Translations under genes and position numbers: made by a program | In this document: positions 1-6,605 of the stretch, piece by piece | Layout of the letters: the number at the start of each line of letters is the position of its first letter | Numbering within the stretch: position 1 is the stretch's first letter | The notes under the pieces: model-generated | Database searches by the model: none | What the model saw: the letters and a program-made list of their open reading frames with translations, nothing else | Told to the model about the DNA's origin: nothing | Assembly (NCBI GenBank): GCA_041846575.1 | Contig: JBGZFC010000089.1 | Coordinates: forward strand, 1 to 9,731 | Direction: 5' to 3' | Length of the DNA: 9,731 nucleotides | Source of the DNA: JBGZFC01 sp041846575 | GTDB taxonomy: Bacteria; Bacteroidota; Bacteroidia; Bacteroidales; Dysgonomonadaceae

Positions 1-2
1 AC

Positions 3-116
3 TTAGCGGCAACGGCTTGGAACTTGAAGAAAATGATGGAAAGACTCAAAGAGAATTTCTTGAATTTTATTTTCCGATGGGTTTTACAGCGATATAATTA
101 TTCTCTCCCATTGTAA
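3..116 (+). CDS. C-terminal end of an IS5-like transposase (5' end outside window)
   Basis: The frame is open from the window edge to a TAA at 114-116 and encodes 37 residues. It opens with an A-A-T-A-W-N-L-K-K-M-M stretch followed by a basic and aromatic tail. This 'AWNLKK' block is typical of the extreme C-terminus of DDE transposases of the IS5/IS1182 type, where it follows the catalytic glutamate region. The catalytic core lies outside the window. A terminal inverted repeat follows within about 10 bp, as expected for the right end of an IS, and the partial transposase at the other window edge probably belongs to the same family. The assignment rests on a short segment and on recall of family sequences, so the exact IS family is uncertain. 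Confidence 0.6.
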   Translation, partial: LAATAWNLKKMMERLKENFLNFIFRWVLQRYNYSLPL

Positions 117-123
117 TTTGAAT

Positions 124-139
124 TTATAAGGGGAGACTA
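124..139 (+). repeat. Right terminal inverted repeat of the left IS copy
   Basis: The sequence TTATAAGGGGAGACTA matches 14 of 16 bases of the reverse complement of 9592-9607 (TTTTAAGGGGCGACTA). It lies 8 bp after the transposase stop codon, where an IS right end should be. The exact last base of the element, and so the target duplication, cannot be fixed without the other end of the same copy. Confidence 0.7.
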
Positions 140-785
140 ATTACCGTTGGAATAAAGAAAAGAAAATGACTCCGGCAGAAGTTGCCTACCATCTCTACAC
201 TCTTGCCCACAGCCATGTTGGAAGAGAAAATTATCTTTATAGAATTTTTTACTACGATTGTTTGCCTTTAGTAAAGAGAGTTCACAACCCTGTTACAAAT
301 AGATGTACTGTTTTTGAAAAAAATCCGGAAGCTGTTTCTAGAAAAGGAATTATTGATTGTTTAAAAAGAAAAAGGAAAGTAGATCTACGGCTCGGCACCC
401 TAAAAGATACTGGAAAATGGTTTATCAAAGCATTCAATACTAAAAAATTGATTGACGGAACACTGAAAATATCGGATTTAACCGAAGATGATGTTTTTAT
501 GAAATGAAACAAAAAAGTATTGACATGAATGCATCATTATCGCTAAAACAATTTGTGGACAAGATAGTTTTATTCTCTGGAGATTCGGACTTTGTTCCCG
601 CTTCCAAATTAGCGAGAAGAGAAAGCATTGATTTTGTATTTGACCCAACGGAAGCCTTCGTAGAAGAATCATTATTTGAACATATTGACGGTCTTAAAAA
701 ATGCAACTCTACCAATCCCCAAAAGTTTAAATCTCAAAAATCAAGAATAGGGGAATATTTTCAAATAAAGAGTAAACGACAATGA
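140..785 (+). pseudogene. NYN-domain (PIN-like/LabA-like) putative ribonuclease, truncated and frameshifted
   Basis: Two overlapping frames make one family-like protein. The first is open from the IS end, with its first ATG at 166, and stops at 505-507. It carries the block YLYRIFYYDC, a K-R-K-R-K-V-D-L-R-L-G region and LTEDD. The second (504-785) carries Q-K-S-I-D-M, the signature GDSDFVPA, KLARRE, and L-F-E-H-I-D-G-L near the end. NYN proteins are metal-dependent nuclease-fold proteins, generally thought to act on RNA. Three lesions are seen or inferred. The N-terminal strand with the first catalytic Asp is absent, apparently replaced by the IS. A -1 shift sits in the T-run 494-498, where one extra T would join the frames as D-D-V-F-Y-E-M-K-Q-K. 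About five residues after 'IDM' that usually include another acidic residue also seem missing. It is probably inactive. The family call is fairly sure; the third lesion relies on my memory of the consensus. Confidence 0.72.
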
Positions 786-821
786 GAACACTCCAATTCG
801 TAAGATTGTTCTCATTTTTTT
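781..821 (+). terminator. Intrinsic terminator behind the NYN pseudogene
   Basis: A perfect 10-bp stem, AATGAGAACA (781-790) with TGTTCTCATT (807-816), has a 16-nt loop and is followed by a T-run at 815-821 and more T-rich sequence. The left arm contains the NYN stop codon (TGA, 783-785). The U-tract is only on the plus-strand side. The hairpin lies 7 bp beyond the sufS stop and may also slow transcription leaving the suf operon, but on that side it lacks a U-tract. Confidence 0.85.
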
Positions 822-827
822 ATTTTC

Positions 828-2039
828 CTAAAACATCCCCACAACTCTTTCTATTCCTTTTATCAAAATATCTACTTCTTCTTTAGTATTATAGAGAGCA
901 AACGAGGCACGAACTGTGCCTTCTACTCCCAATCGCCGCATAAGCGGTTCGGCACAATGATGCCCGGTGCGAACGGCAATACCTTGCGTATCAAGCAAAA
1001 CGCCCATATCGTAAGGATGAACTCCATCAACAATGAAAGAAATTACACTACTCTTATTTTTTGCCGTTCCGTATATTTTCAGCTTATCTACGGCGGAGAG
1101 TTGCTTCGTAGCGTAAGTAAGTAATTCGTGTTCGTGCTTTAAAATATTATCAATTCCGAGATTGGAAATATATTTCAAAGCAGTTGCCAAAGCGGATGAA
1201 CCTATATAATCGGGCGTACCGGCTTCAAACTTAAAAGGCAAATTGGCAAAAGTTGTCTTCTCGAACGATACGTTCGCAATCATCTCTCCCCCTCCCTGAT
1301 ACGGCGGAAGTTTTTCGAGCCATTTCTCTTTTCCGTAGAGAACTCCCATTCCGGTTGGTCCGTATATTTTGTGCGATGAAAAAACCAAGAAATCGCAATC
1401 CAATTTCTGAACATCAATTGAGAGATGCTGCACCGATTGTGCCGAATCAATCAACACCGGAATATCGTAACGATGAGCTATTTCGATGATTTTTTCAATA
1501 GGATTTATCGTTCCAAGAACATTAGAGACGTGCGCAACCGAAATCAACTTAGTGCGTGGAGTTATTATCTTCTCAAGTTGCTCCAACTCAATTTCGCCCT
1601 CATCAGTAATAGGCAACACTCGCAATTTTATTCCTGAAACCGATTCTTGAAGTTGCCACGGAACAATATTGGAATGATGCTCCATAGCGGAAATAATGAT
1701 TTCATCGCCTTCTTTGCAAAATTCGCGACAAAAGGAGGAGGCAATCAAATTGATAGACTCGGTAGTTCCACGAGTGAATACTATTTCATCAGCAGATGCA
1801 GCATTGATAAATTGACAGACAATTCTCCGAGAAGCTTCGTGCTCGTCGGTAGCAGCCTGACTCAAAAAATGTACGCCACGATGCACATTGGCATTTATCG
1901 AAGTGTACATTTCGGTTATTTTATCTATAACGCATTGCGGTTTTTGCGTAGTAGCTCCGTTATCGAGATATACCAACGGTTTCCCATGTACCTGACGGGA
2001 AAGAATCGGGAACTCTTTTCTAATCTGATTTAAGTCCAT
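828..2039 (-). CDS. sufS: Cysteine desulfurase SufS (group II, PLP-dependent)
   Basis: This enzyme takes sulfur from L-cysteine as a protein-bound persulfide, releasing alanine, and feeds the SufBCD scaffold for Fe-S cluster assembly in the cytoplasm. The protein has 403 residues, close to the 406 of E. coli SufS. It shows the PLP-binding lysine in SSHKIYGPTG (K224), the A-M-E-H-H-S-N block (119-124), D198 and Q201 in LIDSAQ, and the active-site cysteine in RTGHHCAEPLM (C362), followed by R377 in RASFALYN. The frame can be extended to 2096, but the ATG at 2039 starts the family-typical MDLNQIRKEFPIL and lies 4 bp after the sufD stop, so I chose it. Translation is probably coupled to sufD. No sufE or sufU partner gene lies downstream; the next DNA is the convergent NYN pseudogene. 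Confidence 0.97.
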   Translation of the reverse strand: MDLNQIRKEFPILSRQVHGKPLVYLDNGATTQKPQCVIDKITEMYTSINANVHRGVHFLSQAATDEHEASRRIVCQFINAASADEIVFTRGTTESINLIASSFCREFCKEGDEIIISAMEHHSNIVPWQLQESVSGIKLRVLPITDEGEIELEQLEKIITPRTKLISVAHVSNVLGTINPIEKIIEIAHRYDIPVLIDSAQSVQHLSIDVQKLDCDFLVFSSHKIYGPTGMGVLYGKEKWLEKLPPYQGGGEMIANVSFEKTTFANLPFKFEAGTPDYIGSSALATALKYISNLGIDNILKHEHELLTYATKQLSAVDKLKIYGTAKNKSSVISFIVDGVHPYDMGVLLDTQGIAVRTGHHCAEPLMRRLGVEGTVRASFALYNTKEEVDILIKGIERVVGMF

Positions 2040-2043
2040 ACAA

Positions 2044-3393
2044 TCAATTGTAATACTTACACACATTGCAATTTCCACAACGCAACAATTCGCCACGGAA
2101 ACGTTTATCTATCAGATGCTCCAACCTCTCTTGCAACGATTTTATACGGATTAAATCCAACACATCGCGAGTGAAAGCCACCATCAGCAACAAGCGGGCT
2201 TCGTCTTTATCTATTCCTCGAGCGCGAAGATAGAACAGAGCGTTTTCGTCAAGTTGTCCTGTTGTAAGTCCGTGCGAACATTTCACATCGTCGGCATAAA
2301 TTTCCAACTGAGGTTTGGAATACATACGAGTATCGGGCGAAATGCACAAATTGCGATTAGTTTGGTACGCATTAGTTTTTTGTGCATCTTTTTCCACGAG
2401 AATTTTTCCGCAGAAAGCACCGACAGCATGTTCGTCCAAAACAGTCTTAAACAGCTCGTTGCTTAGGCAATTGGGCACGGCATGGTCAACGAAAACGAAA
2501 TTATCCGCATGCTGTTCTTTATCGCAAATAGCCAACCCGCCAACATGCGCCTCAGCGTGTTCGCCTAAAAGGCGGAAACGATAATTATTGCGTGTATAGC
2601 CGTTATGTAGCGTGATTCCGCTTGCAACGACGTTAGAACTTTCCATCTGTTCGCTGAAAAGCGAAGCCAGACGAGTAACTTTTACCGAATTCTCTTCCAG
2701 TTCGTAATAATCGACTTGAGCCGATTTGTCGGCAAATATTTCCGTTACCTGCGTTACCACAAAATGCACATCGTCCACGGCGTGGTCACACACCAGCAGT
2801 TGCACTTTCGCGTTTTCTTCGGCAATGATAAGAATTCGTCTGTTCACACTTAAATCCACACCGCCACGAAGAATATTTATCAACTGCAACGGTTTCTCTA
2901 TTTGCATATTTGGGGGCACATATACCACAAAGCCGTCTTGTGCAAACATTGTATTGTATGCCGCAACACCATTATCGGAACAGTCGGCTATTTGGGCGTA
3001 ATGTTTTTTAAAAACATCCGTGTATCTCTTAGAAAACTCTTGCAAACTGCCCACGAAGACAGTGTCGGGCAGCGGTTCTTTATTTTGTGCCTCGCGGTAA
3101 TATCTGTCGTTTATTAGAAAAAATACGTGCGATGACAAATTTGGAACATCGCATTTAAACGCGTCATAAGGATTGACCGGAACAGGGATATTTCGCAAAT
3201 TTAATCCCAAATCAGCATCGAAAACTTTCGCTATATTCGAGTATCGGTAATCTTCGTTTTTGGAAGTCGGAAATCCGATTTTCGAGAATATGTCAAAAGC
3301 CTTATCTCGATGAAGGTTCATTCCTTCAACCGAGTTTTCGTCGAGTTCACGCCGATACTGTTCAAACAAATCTATATATTGTTGTTCTACCAT
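2044..3393 (-). CDS. sufD: Fe-S cluster assembly protein SufD
   Basis: SufD is a beta-helical scaffold subunit that pairs with SufB and the ATPase SufC to build Fe-S clusters. The product has 449 residues. The N-terminal part is the helical SufD-type region with P-T-S-K-N-E-D-Y-R-Y (42-51), and the C-terminal half is the SufBD core with the conserved KCSHG block (371-375; H374 equals the conserved core histidine), then TTGQLDENALFYLRARG. A longer reading with a TTG start at 3417 is possible, but the ATG at 3393 gives the usual N-terminus after an AT-rich leader. The last residues hold a compact C-x2-C-x2-C cluster (C439, C442, C445). Spacing is 66 bp after sufC and 4 bp before sufS, so it is the middle gene of the operon. 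Confidence 0.95.
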   Translation of the reverse strand: MVEQQYIDLFEQYRRELDENSVEGMNLHRDKAFDIFSKIGFPTSKNEDYRYSNIAKVFDADLGLNLRNIPVPVNPYDAFKCDVPNLSSHVFFLINDRYYREAQNKEPLPDTVFVGSLQEFSKRYTDVFKKHYAQIADCSDNGVAAYNTMFAQDGFVVYVPPNMQIEKPLQLINILRGGVDLSVNRRILIIAEENAKVQLLVCDHAVDDVHFVVTQVTEIFADKSAQVDYYELEENSVKVTRLASLFSEQMESSNVVASGITLHNGYTRNNYRFRLLGEHAEAHVGGLAICDKEQHADNFVFVDHAVPNCLSNELFKTVLDEHAVGAFCGKILVEKDAQKTNAYQTNRNLCISPDTRMYSKPQLEIYADDVKCSHGLTTGQLDENALFYLRARGIDKDEARLLLMVAFTRDVLDLIRIKSLQERLEHLIDKRFRGELLRCGNCNVCKYYN

Positions 3394-3459
3394 TTTTATT
3401 TTTCGGGTTTGCCCCAAAACCTTCCGAAAAGGATTTACAAGGGATATTTTTTTGAGAGT

Positions 3460-4212
3460 TTAAGGATTAATTAACCAGTCGTAACCTCTGTTTTCAAGCT
3501 CTAATGCCAAATCGGGTTCTCCTGATTTAATGATTTTTCCGTTGTACAAAACGTGCACTTTATCGGGTTTAATGTAGTCGAGCAGACGCTGATAGTGCGT
3601 AATGACAAGAACGGCATCATCTTCGTTGTGCAACTTGTTCACCCCCGAAGCTACCACTCGCAACGCGTCAATATCTAATCCCGAATCGGTTTCATCCAAG
3701 ATAGCCAATTGTGGCTTCAGCATAGCCATTTGGAAAATTTCGTTCTTCTTCTTTTCTCCACCCGAAAAGCCTTCGTTAACCGAACGGTTTACCAACTGGC
3801 TGTCCATTCCGAGCAGTTCACGTTTTTCACGCATAAGTTTCAAAAACTCAGAAGCCGAAATGGGAGGTTCATTATTATATTTTCGTTGCTCATTTACTGC
3901 GGCACGCATAAAGTTTACCATGCTTACTCCGGGAATTTCAACCGGATACTGGAAACTCAGGAAAATTCCTTCTCTAGCTCTGTCTTCCGGTTCCATTTCC
4001 AGCAAATCTTTTCCATTGAAAATCACGCTTCCGCGAGTAACTTCAAATTTTGGATTTCCGGCAAGCACAGAAGACAATGTACTTTTTCCCGAACCGTTTG
4101 GTCCCATTATCGCATGAATTTCGCCTTTATTGACTTCCAGATCAATACCTTTTAAGATCTCTTTTTCTTCTACAATCGCATGTAGATTTTTTATACTTAA
4201 CAAGTTAGCCAT
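3460..4212 (-). CDS. sufC: Fe-S cluster assembly ATPase SufC
   Basis: SufC is the ABC-type ATPase subunit of the SufBCD scaffold; it is soluble, with no membrane partner, and its ATP hydrolysis drives changes in the SufB-SufD pair. The 250-residue protein has Walker A GPNGSGKST (37-45), Q-loop Q88 in SFQYP, ABC signature FSGGEKKKNE (149-158), Walker B LAILDE (169-174), D-loop SGLD (177-180) and switch H206 in ITHYQR. The E-K-K-K-N-E form of the signature is characteristic of SufC. It is the first suf gene here. The 263 bp upstream hold the HU terminator and a 17-bp palindrome, and must contain the operon promoter, which I could not identify with confidence. Confidence 0.97.
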   Translation of the reverse strand: MANLLSIKNLHAIVEEKEILKGIDLEVNKGEIHAIMGPNGSGKSTLSSVLAGNPKFEVTRGSVIFNGKDLLEMEPEDRAREGIFLSFQYPVEIPGVSMVNFMRAAVNEQRKYNNEPPISASEFLKLMREKRELLGMDSQLVNRSVNEGFSGGEKKKNEIFQMAMLKPQLAILDETDSGLDIDALRVVASGVNKLHNEDDAVLVITHYQRLLDYIKPDKVHVLYNGKIIKSGEPDLALELENRGYDWLINP

Positions 4213-4228
4213 ATATTGAATATTGAAA

Positions 4229-4245
4229 AACGAAAATTTTTCGTT
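4229..4245. promoter_or_regulatory. Perfect palindrome upstream of sufC (candidate operator)
   Basis: The sequence AACGAAAATTTTTCGTT has 8-bp arms (4229-4236 and 4238-4245) around a single central base. It ends 16 bp before the sufC start codon. Its symmetry and place suggest a binding site for a dimeric regulator of the suf operon, or a short stem in the leader RNA. No known regulator motif was recognised, and AT-rich DNA makes chance palindromes more likely. Confidence 0.35.
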
Positions 4246-4420
4246 CTATTTTTATATAAAAAAACAACTCTTATTGTTGCTGTAATGAGAATAACAATTC
4301 AAGAGAATAATTGTTTTATAAACTCTCATTTATATATTTTAAAAACTCTTTCGAACAAGTTTTGCAACTATTTGTATAACGTTAAATTTGCTTGTTATTG
4401 TTTTGTTTACAGTTTTCAAA

Positions 4421-4454
4421 TAAAAAAAGGAACAAAATAAGATTTGTTCCTTTT
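4421..4454 (-). terminator. Intrinsic terminator of the HU gene
   Basis: A perfect 12-bp stem, AAAAGGAACAAA (4425-4436) with TTTGTTCCTTTT (4443-4454), closes a 6-nt loop. Read on the minus strand it runs into a tract of seven T's (4428-4422). It begins 21 bp after the HU stop codon and separates HU from the suf operon, so suf needs its own promoter. Confidence 0.88.
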
Positions 4455-4475
4455 AAACATTTTTGATTCAAGAGA

Positions 4476-4742
4476 TTAGAGGCTTGACAGTTCTGAGCCT
4501 GCTTTAAATTTAGCAGCTTTTTTTGCAGCGATTTTAATAGGAGTTTTTGTTCTGGGGTTGATTCCTTTTCTTGCTTTTCTTTCCGAAACTGAGAAAGTTC
4601 CAAATCCTACTAATGCTACTCTACCTCCTTTTTTCATCTCTTCGACGATTGCCTCAAGAGTTGCATCTAATGCTTTCTTGGCATCCACTTTGCTAAGTCC
4701 CGATTTTTCGGCAACTGCACTAATTAGTTCTGATTTATTCAT
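4476..4742 (-). CDS. HU-family DNA-binding protein
   Basis: HU is a small dimeric nucleoid protein that bends DNA and contributes to chromosome compaction, replication and repair. The 88 residues fit the usual size of about 90. The helical dimerisation part is residues 1-40, followed by V-G-F-G-T-F (45-50) and the basic beta-arm, residues 53-75, with ERKARKGINPRTKT and the DNA-intercalating proline at P63. The end, K-A-A-K-F-K-A-G-S-E-L, is typical. The ATG at 4742 gives the standard MNKSELI start. The gene appears monocistronic, with a candidate promoter at about 4808-4839 and a terminator at 4421-4454. Whether it is an HU or an IHF-like paralogue cannot be settled from sequence alone; the length and N-terminus favour HU. 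Confidence 0.95.
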   Translation of the reverse strand: MNKSELISAVAEKSGLSKVDAKKALDATLEAIVEEMKKGGRVALVGFGTFSVSERKARKGINPRTKTPIKIAAKKAAKFKAGSELSSL

Positions 4743-4779
4743 GAAAAAACGTTAATAAAAAATTAAACAAATTCTAAGC

Positions 4780-4792
4780 ATGGCAAAGCCAT
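4780..4792. repeat. Short inverted repeat in the HU leader
   Basis: ATGGC-AAA-GCCAT is a 5-bp perfect stem with a 3-nt loop. If the promoter at 4808-4839 is right, it lies near the 5' end of the HU transcript, about 10-20 nt from the predicted start. It could be a small RNA hairpin or a protein site; it may also be chance. Confidence 0.35.
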
Positions 4793-4807
4793 ACATTTAT
4801 TTCGCTC

Positions 4808-4839
4808 CAAATATAAATCATTATTTAATAACAATCAAG
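4808..4839 (-). promoter_or_regulatory. Candidate Bacteroidota-type promoter for HU
   Basis: On the minus strand, TATATTTG (4815-4808) fully matches the TAnnTTTG -7 consensus. CTTG (4839-4836) lies 20 bp upstream as a 3-of-4 match to the -33 TTTG. The predicted transcript would start near 4801 and have a leader of about 60 nt before the HU ATG. Confidence 0.5.
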
Positions 4840-4920
4840 AAAAAACCTAAAAAGTATTTGATTTTATTTAAAAAAATGCTTTTACGGGAAAAAAAACCAC
4901 AAATAGTACGAATTTATATG

Positions 4921-4928
4921 TACTTTTG
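4921..4928 (+). promoter_or_regulatory. Candidate -7 element for the rhomboid-rnz gene run
   Basis: TACTTTTG is a perfect TAnnTTTG match on the plus strand, 17 bp before the chosen rhomboid start at 4946. No TTTG-like -33 element is seen at the expected distance. If real, the leader would be only about 10-20 nt long. Confidence 0.38.
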
Positions 4929-4945
4929 TGTTCAATTTTTTAAAT

Positions 4946-5713
4946 ATGAATATGAACAATTCAAGGCAGGTTTTTGGCGGTTCAATACCCCCTATCACCT
5001 TAAACATAATTATAATAAATGTGATTGTTTGGTTGGCTCAAGTTGTTTTTTTGAGAAACGGAATAGACTTGACCGACACTTTCGGATTACATTATCTTGG
5101 CTCAAAAGGTTTCAGAATATACCAATTTATTACCTACATGTTTTTACACAGCTCGTCATCTTTTGGACATGTTTTCTTCAATATGTTTGCTGTTTTTATG
5201 TTTGGTCGTACATTGGAGTACGTTTGGGGGAGCAAGAAATTTATGACATACTATTTTGTAACAGGAATAGGCGCAGCTCTTATTCAGATGCTGGTTACAT
5301 TTATTAGACTTAAAATACTGGAAAACAGCCTTAGTCCGGAGGTTATATCTGAAATCTACAACAACGGTTTAAATATTTTACAACAAAACATGAACTATGT
5401 TGATACGATACAAGGAAATTTCAATATAATATTGAATTCTGTAACAGTAGGAGCTTCGGGTGCTGTATTCGGTATTCTTTTGGCTTTCGGGATGATGTTT
5501 CCCAATGCCGAACTTTTTATTATTCCGTTTCCTTTCCCGATAAAAGCAAAATGGTTAGTTTTAGGATATGGAGTTTTGGAACTGTTTTTGGGAATGGCTA
5601 ACTTACAAAATGATAATATCGCACATTTTGCCCATTTGGGGGGGATGTTGTTTGGAATTATCTTGATACTCTACTGGAGAAAAAAACACAAACCTTATGA
5701 CAGATCTTTTTAA
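4946..5713 (+). CDS. Rhomboid family intramembrane serine protease (first of two)
   Basis: Rhomboids cut substrate proteins within the membrane by a Ser-His dyad. This 255-residue protein has about six membrane segments (near 17-36, 70-90, 98-120, 164-185, 200-218 and 226-244). Visible motifs are H-x3-N in HVFFNM (H75, N79), the nucleophile in GASGAVFG (S171), and the catalytic histidine in NIAHFAHLGG (H227). A polar stretch at about 121-163 between segments 3 and 4 is longer than in minimal rhomboids. ATGs at 4946 and 4952 are both plausible starts, and a GTG at 4928 would add six residues; I took 4946. The next gene overlaps its end by 17 bp, so the two are probably co-translated. The substrate is unknown. 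Confidence 0.92.
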   Translation: MNMNNSRQVFGGSIPPITLNIIIINVIVWLAQVVFLRNGIDLTDTFGLHYLGSKGFRIYQFITYMFLHSSSSFGHVFFNMFAVFMFGRTLEYVWGSKKFMTYYFVTGIGAALIQMLVTFIRLKILENSLSPEVISEIYNNGLNILQQNMNYVDTIQGNFNIILNSVTVGASGAVFGILLAFGMMFPNAELFIIPFPFPIKAKWLVLGYGVLELFLGMANLQNDNIAHFAHLGGMLFGIILILYWRKKHKPYDRSF

Positions 5714-6605
5714 TCAACTCAAATACAAATACAGAAACAGCAATTTATTGGTAAAAATTATCTTTATCAATGCGTTTGTGTTTTTAGCTATTGCAACAAT
5801 CGGACTAATAACAAAACTTTTCTACATTAATCAAGTAAACATTTTCGGTTTTTTAGGTGTTACTGCCGATTTGAAACTTTTAGCAAGAAAAATATGGACA
5901 CCTTTTACATATATGTTCATTCACGCCGATTTGTTGCATATATTTTTTAATATGCTTTGGCTATATTGGTTTGGGCGTATATTTTTGCAATATTTCAGTA
6001 ATAGAACATTAGTAAGCTTATATATAATGGGCGGTGTTTGCGGTGCTCTGACTTATATTTTAGCATTCAATACTATTCCGTACTATGTAAATATGCTGAA
6101 CGGATGGAAGCAGATGCAAATATCGCCACCACTGATTGGTGCTTCTGCAGCAGTTATGGCAATTGTAATGGGCGCTGCTTTTTATCGCCCCAAAGTGCGA
6201 ATTAACCTGCTATTCTTAGGTTCTATAAATATAAAATATATTGCTTTGGTAATTTTTATCCTTGATTTTTTAGCACTTGGCAAAGATGCCAATCCCGGCG
6301 GACATCTTGCACATATCGGGGGTGGACTAATCGGATATATTTTCGCCATTCAATACAAAAAAGGCAGAGATATAACCGCGTGGCTTGGGAAAATGATTGA
6401 TATATTTACCAATCTATTCAAACCGGTAAAAAAGTCCAAACTTAAAGTAACCTATAAACGAAGTGAGAACAACACCACACAAAACCGACAGAAGTCAAAC
6501 GACCAAGAGATTATAGACGCGATTTTGGACAAATTAAAACAATCGGGATATAGCAGTTTGTCTGCCGATGAAAAAAAGAAATTATTCGATGCGAGTAAAA
6601 AATAA
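5697..6605 (+). CDS. Rhomboid family intramembrane serine protease with C-terminal cytoplasmic tail (second of two)
   Basis: This is a second, clearly diverged rhomboid of 302 residues. It has about six membrane segments (roughly 19-40, 78-97, 104-124, 145-164, 172-194, 203-220). Motifs are HIFFNM (H81, N85), the nucleophile S150 in LIGASAAV, where alanine takes the place of the usual glycine after the serine, and the histidine H203 in GGHLAHIGGG. A soluble tail of about 80 residues ends in a helix-rich block (L-D-K-L-K-Q-S-G-Y-S-S-L-S-A-D-E-K-K-K-L-F) that I recognise as a small C-terminal domain common in Bacteroidota rhomboids (DUF6576-like). It should be active because both dyad residues are present. 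Overlaps with both neighbours point to one transcript. Role and substrate are unknown. Confidence 0.92.
   Translation: MTDLFNQLKYKYRNSNLLVKIIFINAFVFLAIATIGLITKLFYINQVNIFGFLGVTADLKLLARKIWTPFTYMFIHADLLHIFFNMLWLYWFGRIFLQYFSNRTLVSLYIMGGVCGALTYILAFNTIPYYVNMLNGWKQMQISPPLIGASAAVMAIVMGAAFYRPKVRINLLFLGSINIKYIALVIFILDFLALGKDANPGGHLAHIGGGLIGYIFAIQYKKGRDITAWLGKMIDIFTNLFKPVKKSKLKVTYKRSENNTTQNRQKSNDQEIIDAILDKLKQSGYSSLSADEKKKLFDASKK

Larger units (their letters stand above)
1..139 (+). mobile_element. Right end of an IS5-like insertion sequence
   Basis: This feature combines the transposase C-terminus at 3-116 with the inverted repeat at 124-139. The element extends left beyond the window. It sits directly against the truncated NYN gene and probably removed that gene's start. 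Its orientation (transposase on the plus strand) is the same as that of the IS copy that begins at about 9592. Confidence 0.65.

Noticed and set aside
2..97. Open frame from the window edge ending at TAA 95-97, coding 31 residues rich in Glu and Phe.
   Set aside because: It overlaps the transposase C-terminus in another frame, and only the latter shows a recognisable family motif.
489..512. Programmed -1 frameshifting in the NYN gene as the main explanation.
   Set aside because: There is no full X-XXY-YYZ heptamer, since only five T's are present, and the gene has other lesions, so mutation or sequencing error is likelier.
1647..2033. 128-codon plus-strand open frame opposite sufS.
   Set aside because: It is antisense to sufS with no domain signal and no promoter or start context.
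3420..3432. Small CCTT / AAGG hairpin in the sufC-sufD gap.
   Set aside because: The stem is only 4 bp and has no U-tract; too weak to call a terminator or processing site.
3602..4117. 171-codon plus-strand open frame opposite sufC.
   Set aside because: It is antisense to a strongly conserved ABC ATPase and shows no motifs; a shadow frame.
4216..4440. 74-codon plus-strand open frame in the HU-sufC gap.
   Set aside because: It is low-complexity AT-rich sequence that runs through the HU terminator and the sufC upstream region, with no recognisable domain.
4780..5307. 175-codon plus-strand open frame overlapping the first rhomboid gene.
   Set aside because: It starts in the HU leader and runs through the rhomboid in another frame; the rhomboid frame carries all the motifs.
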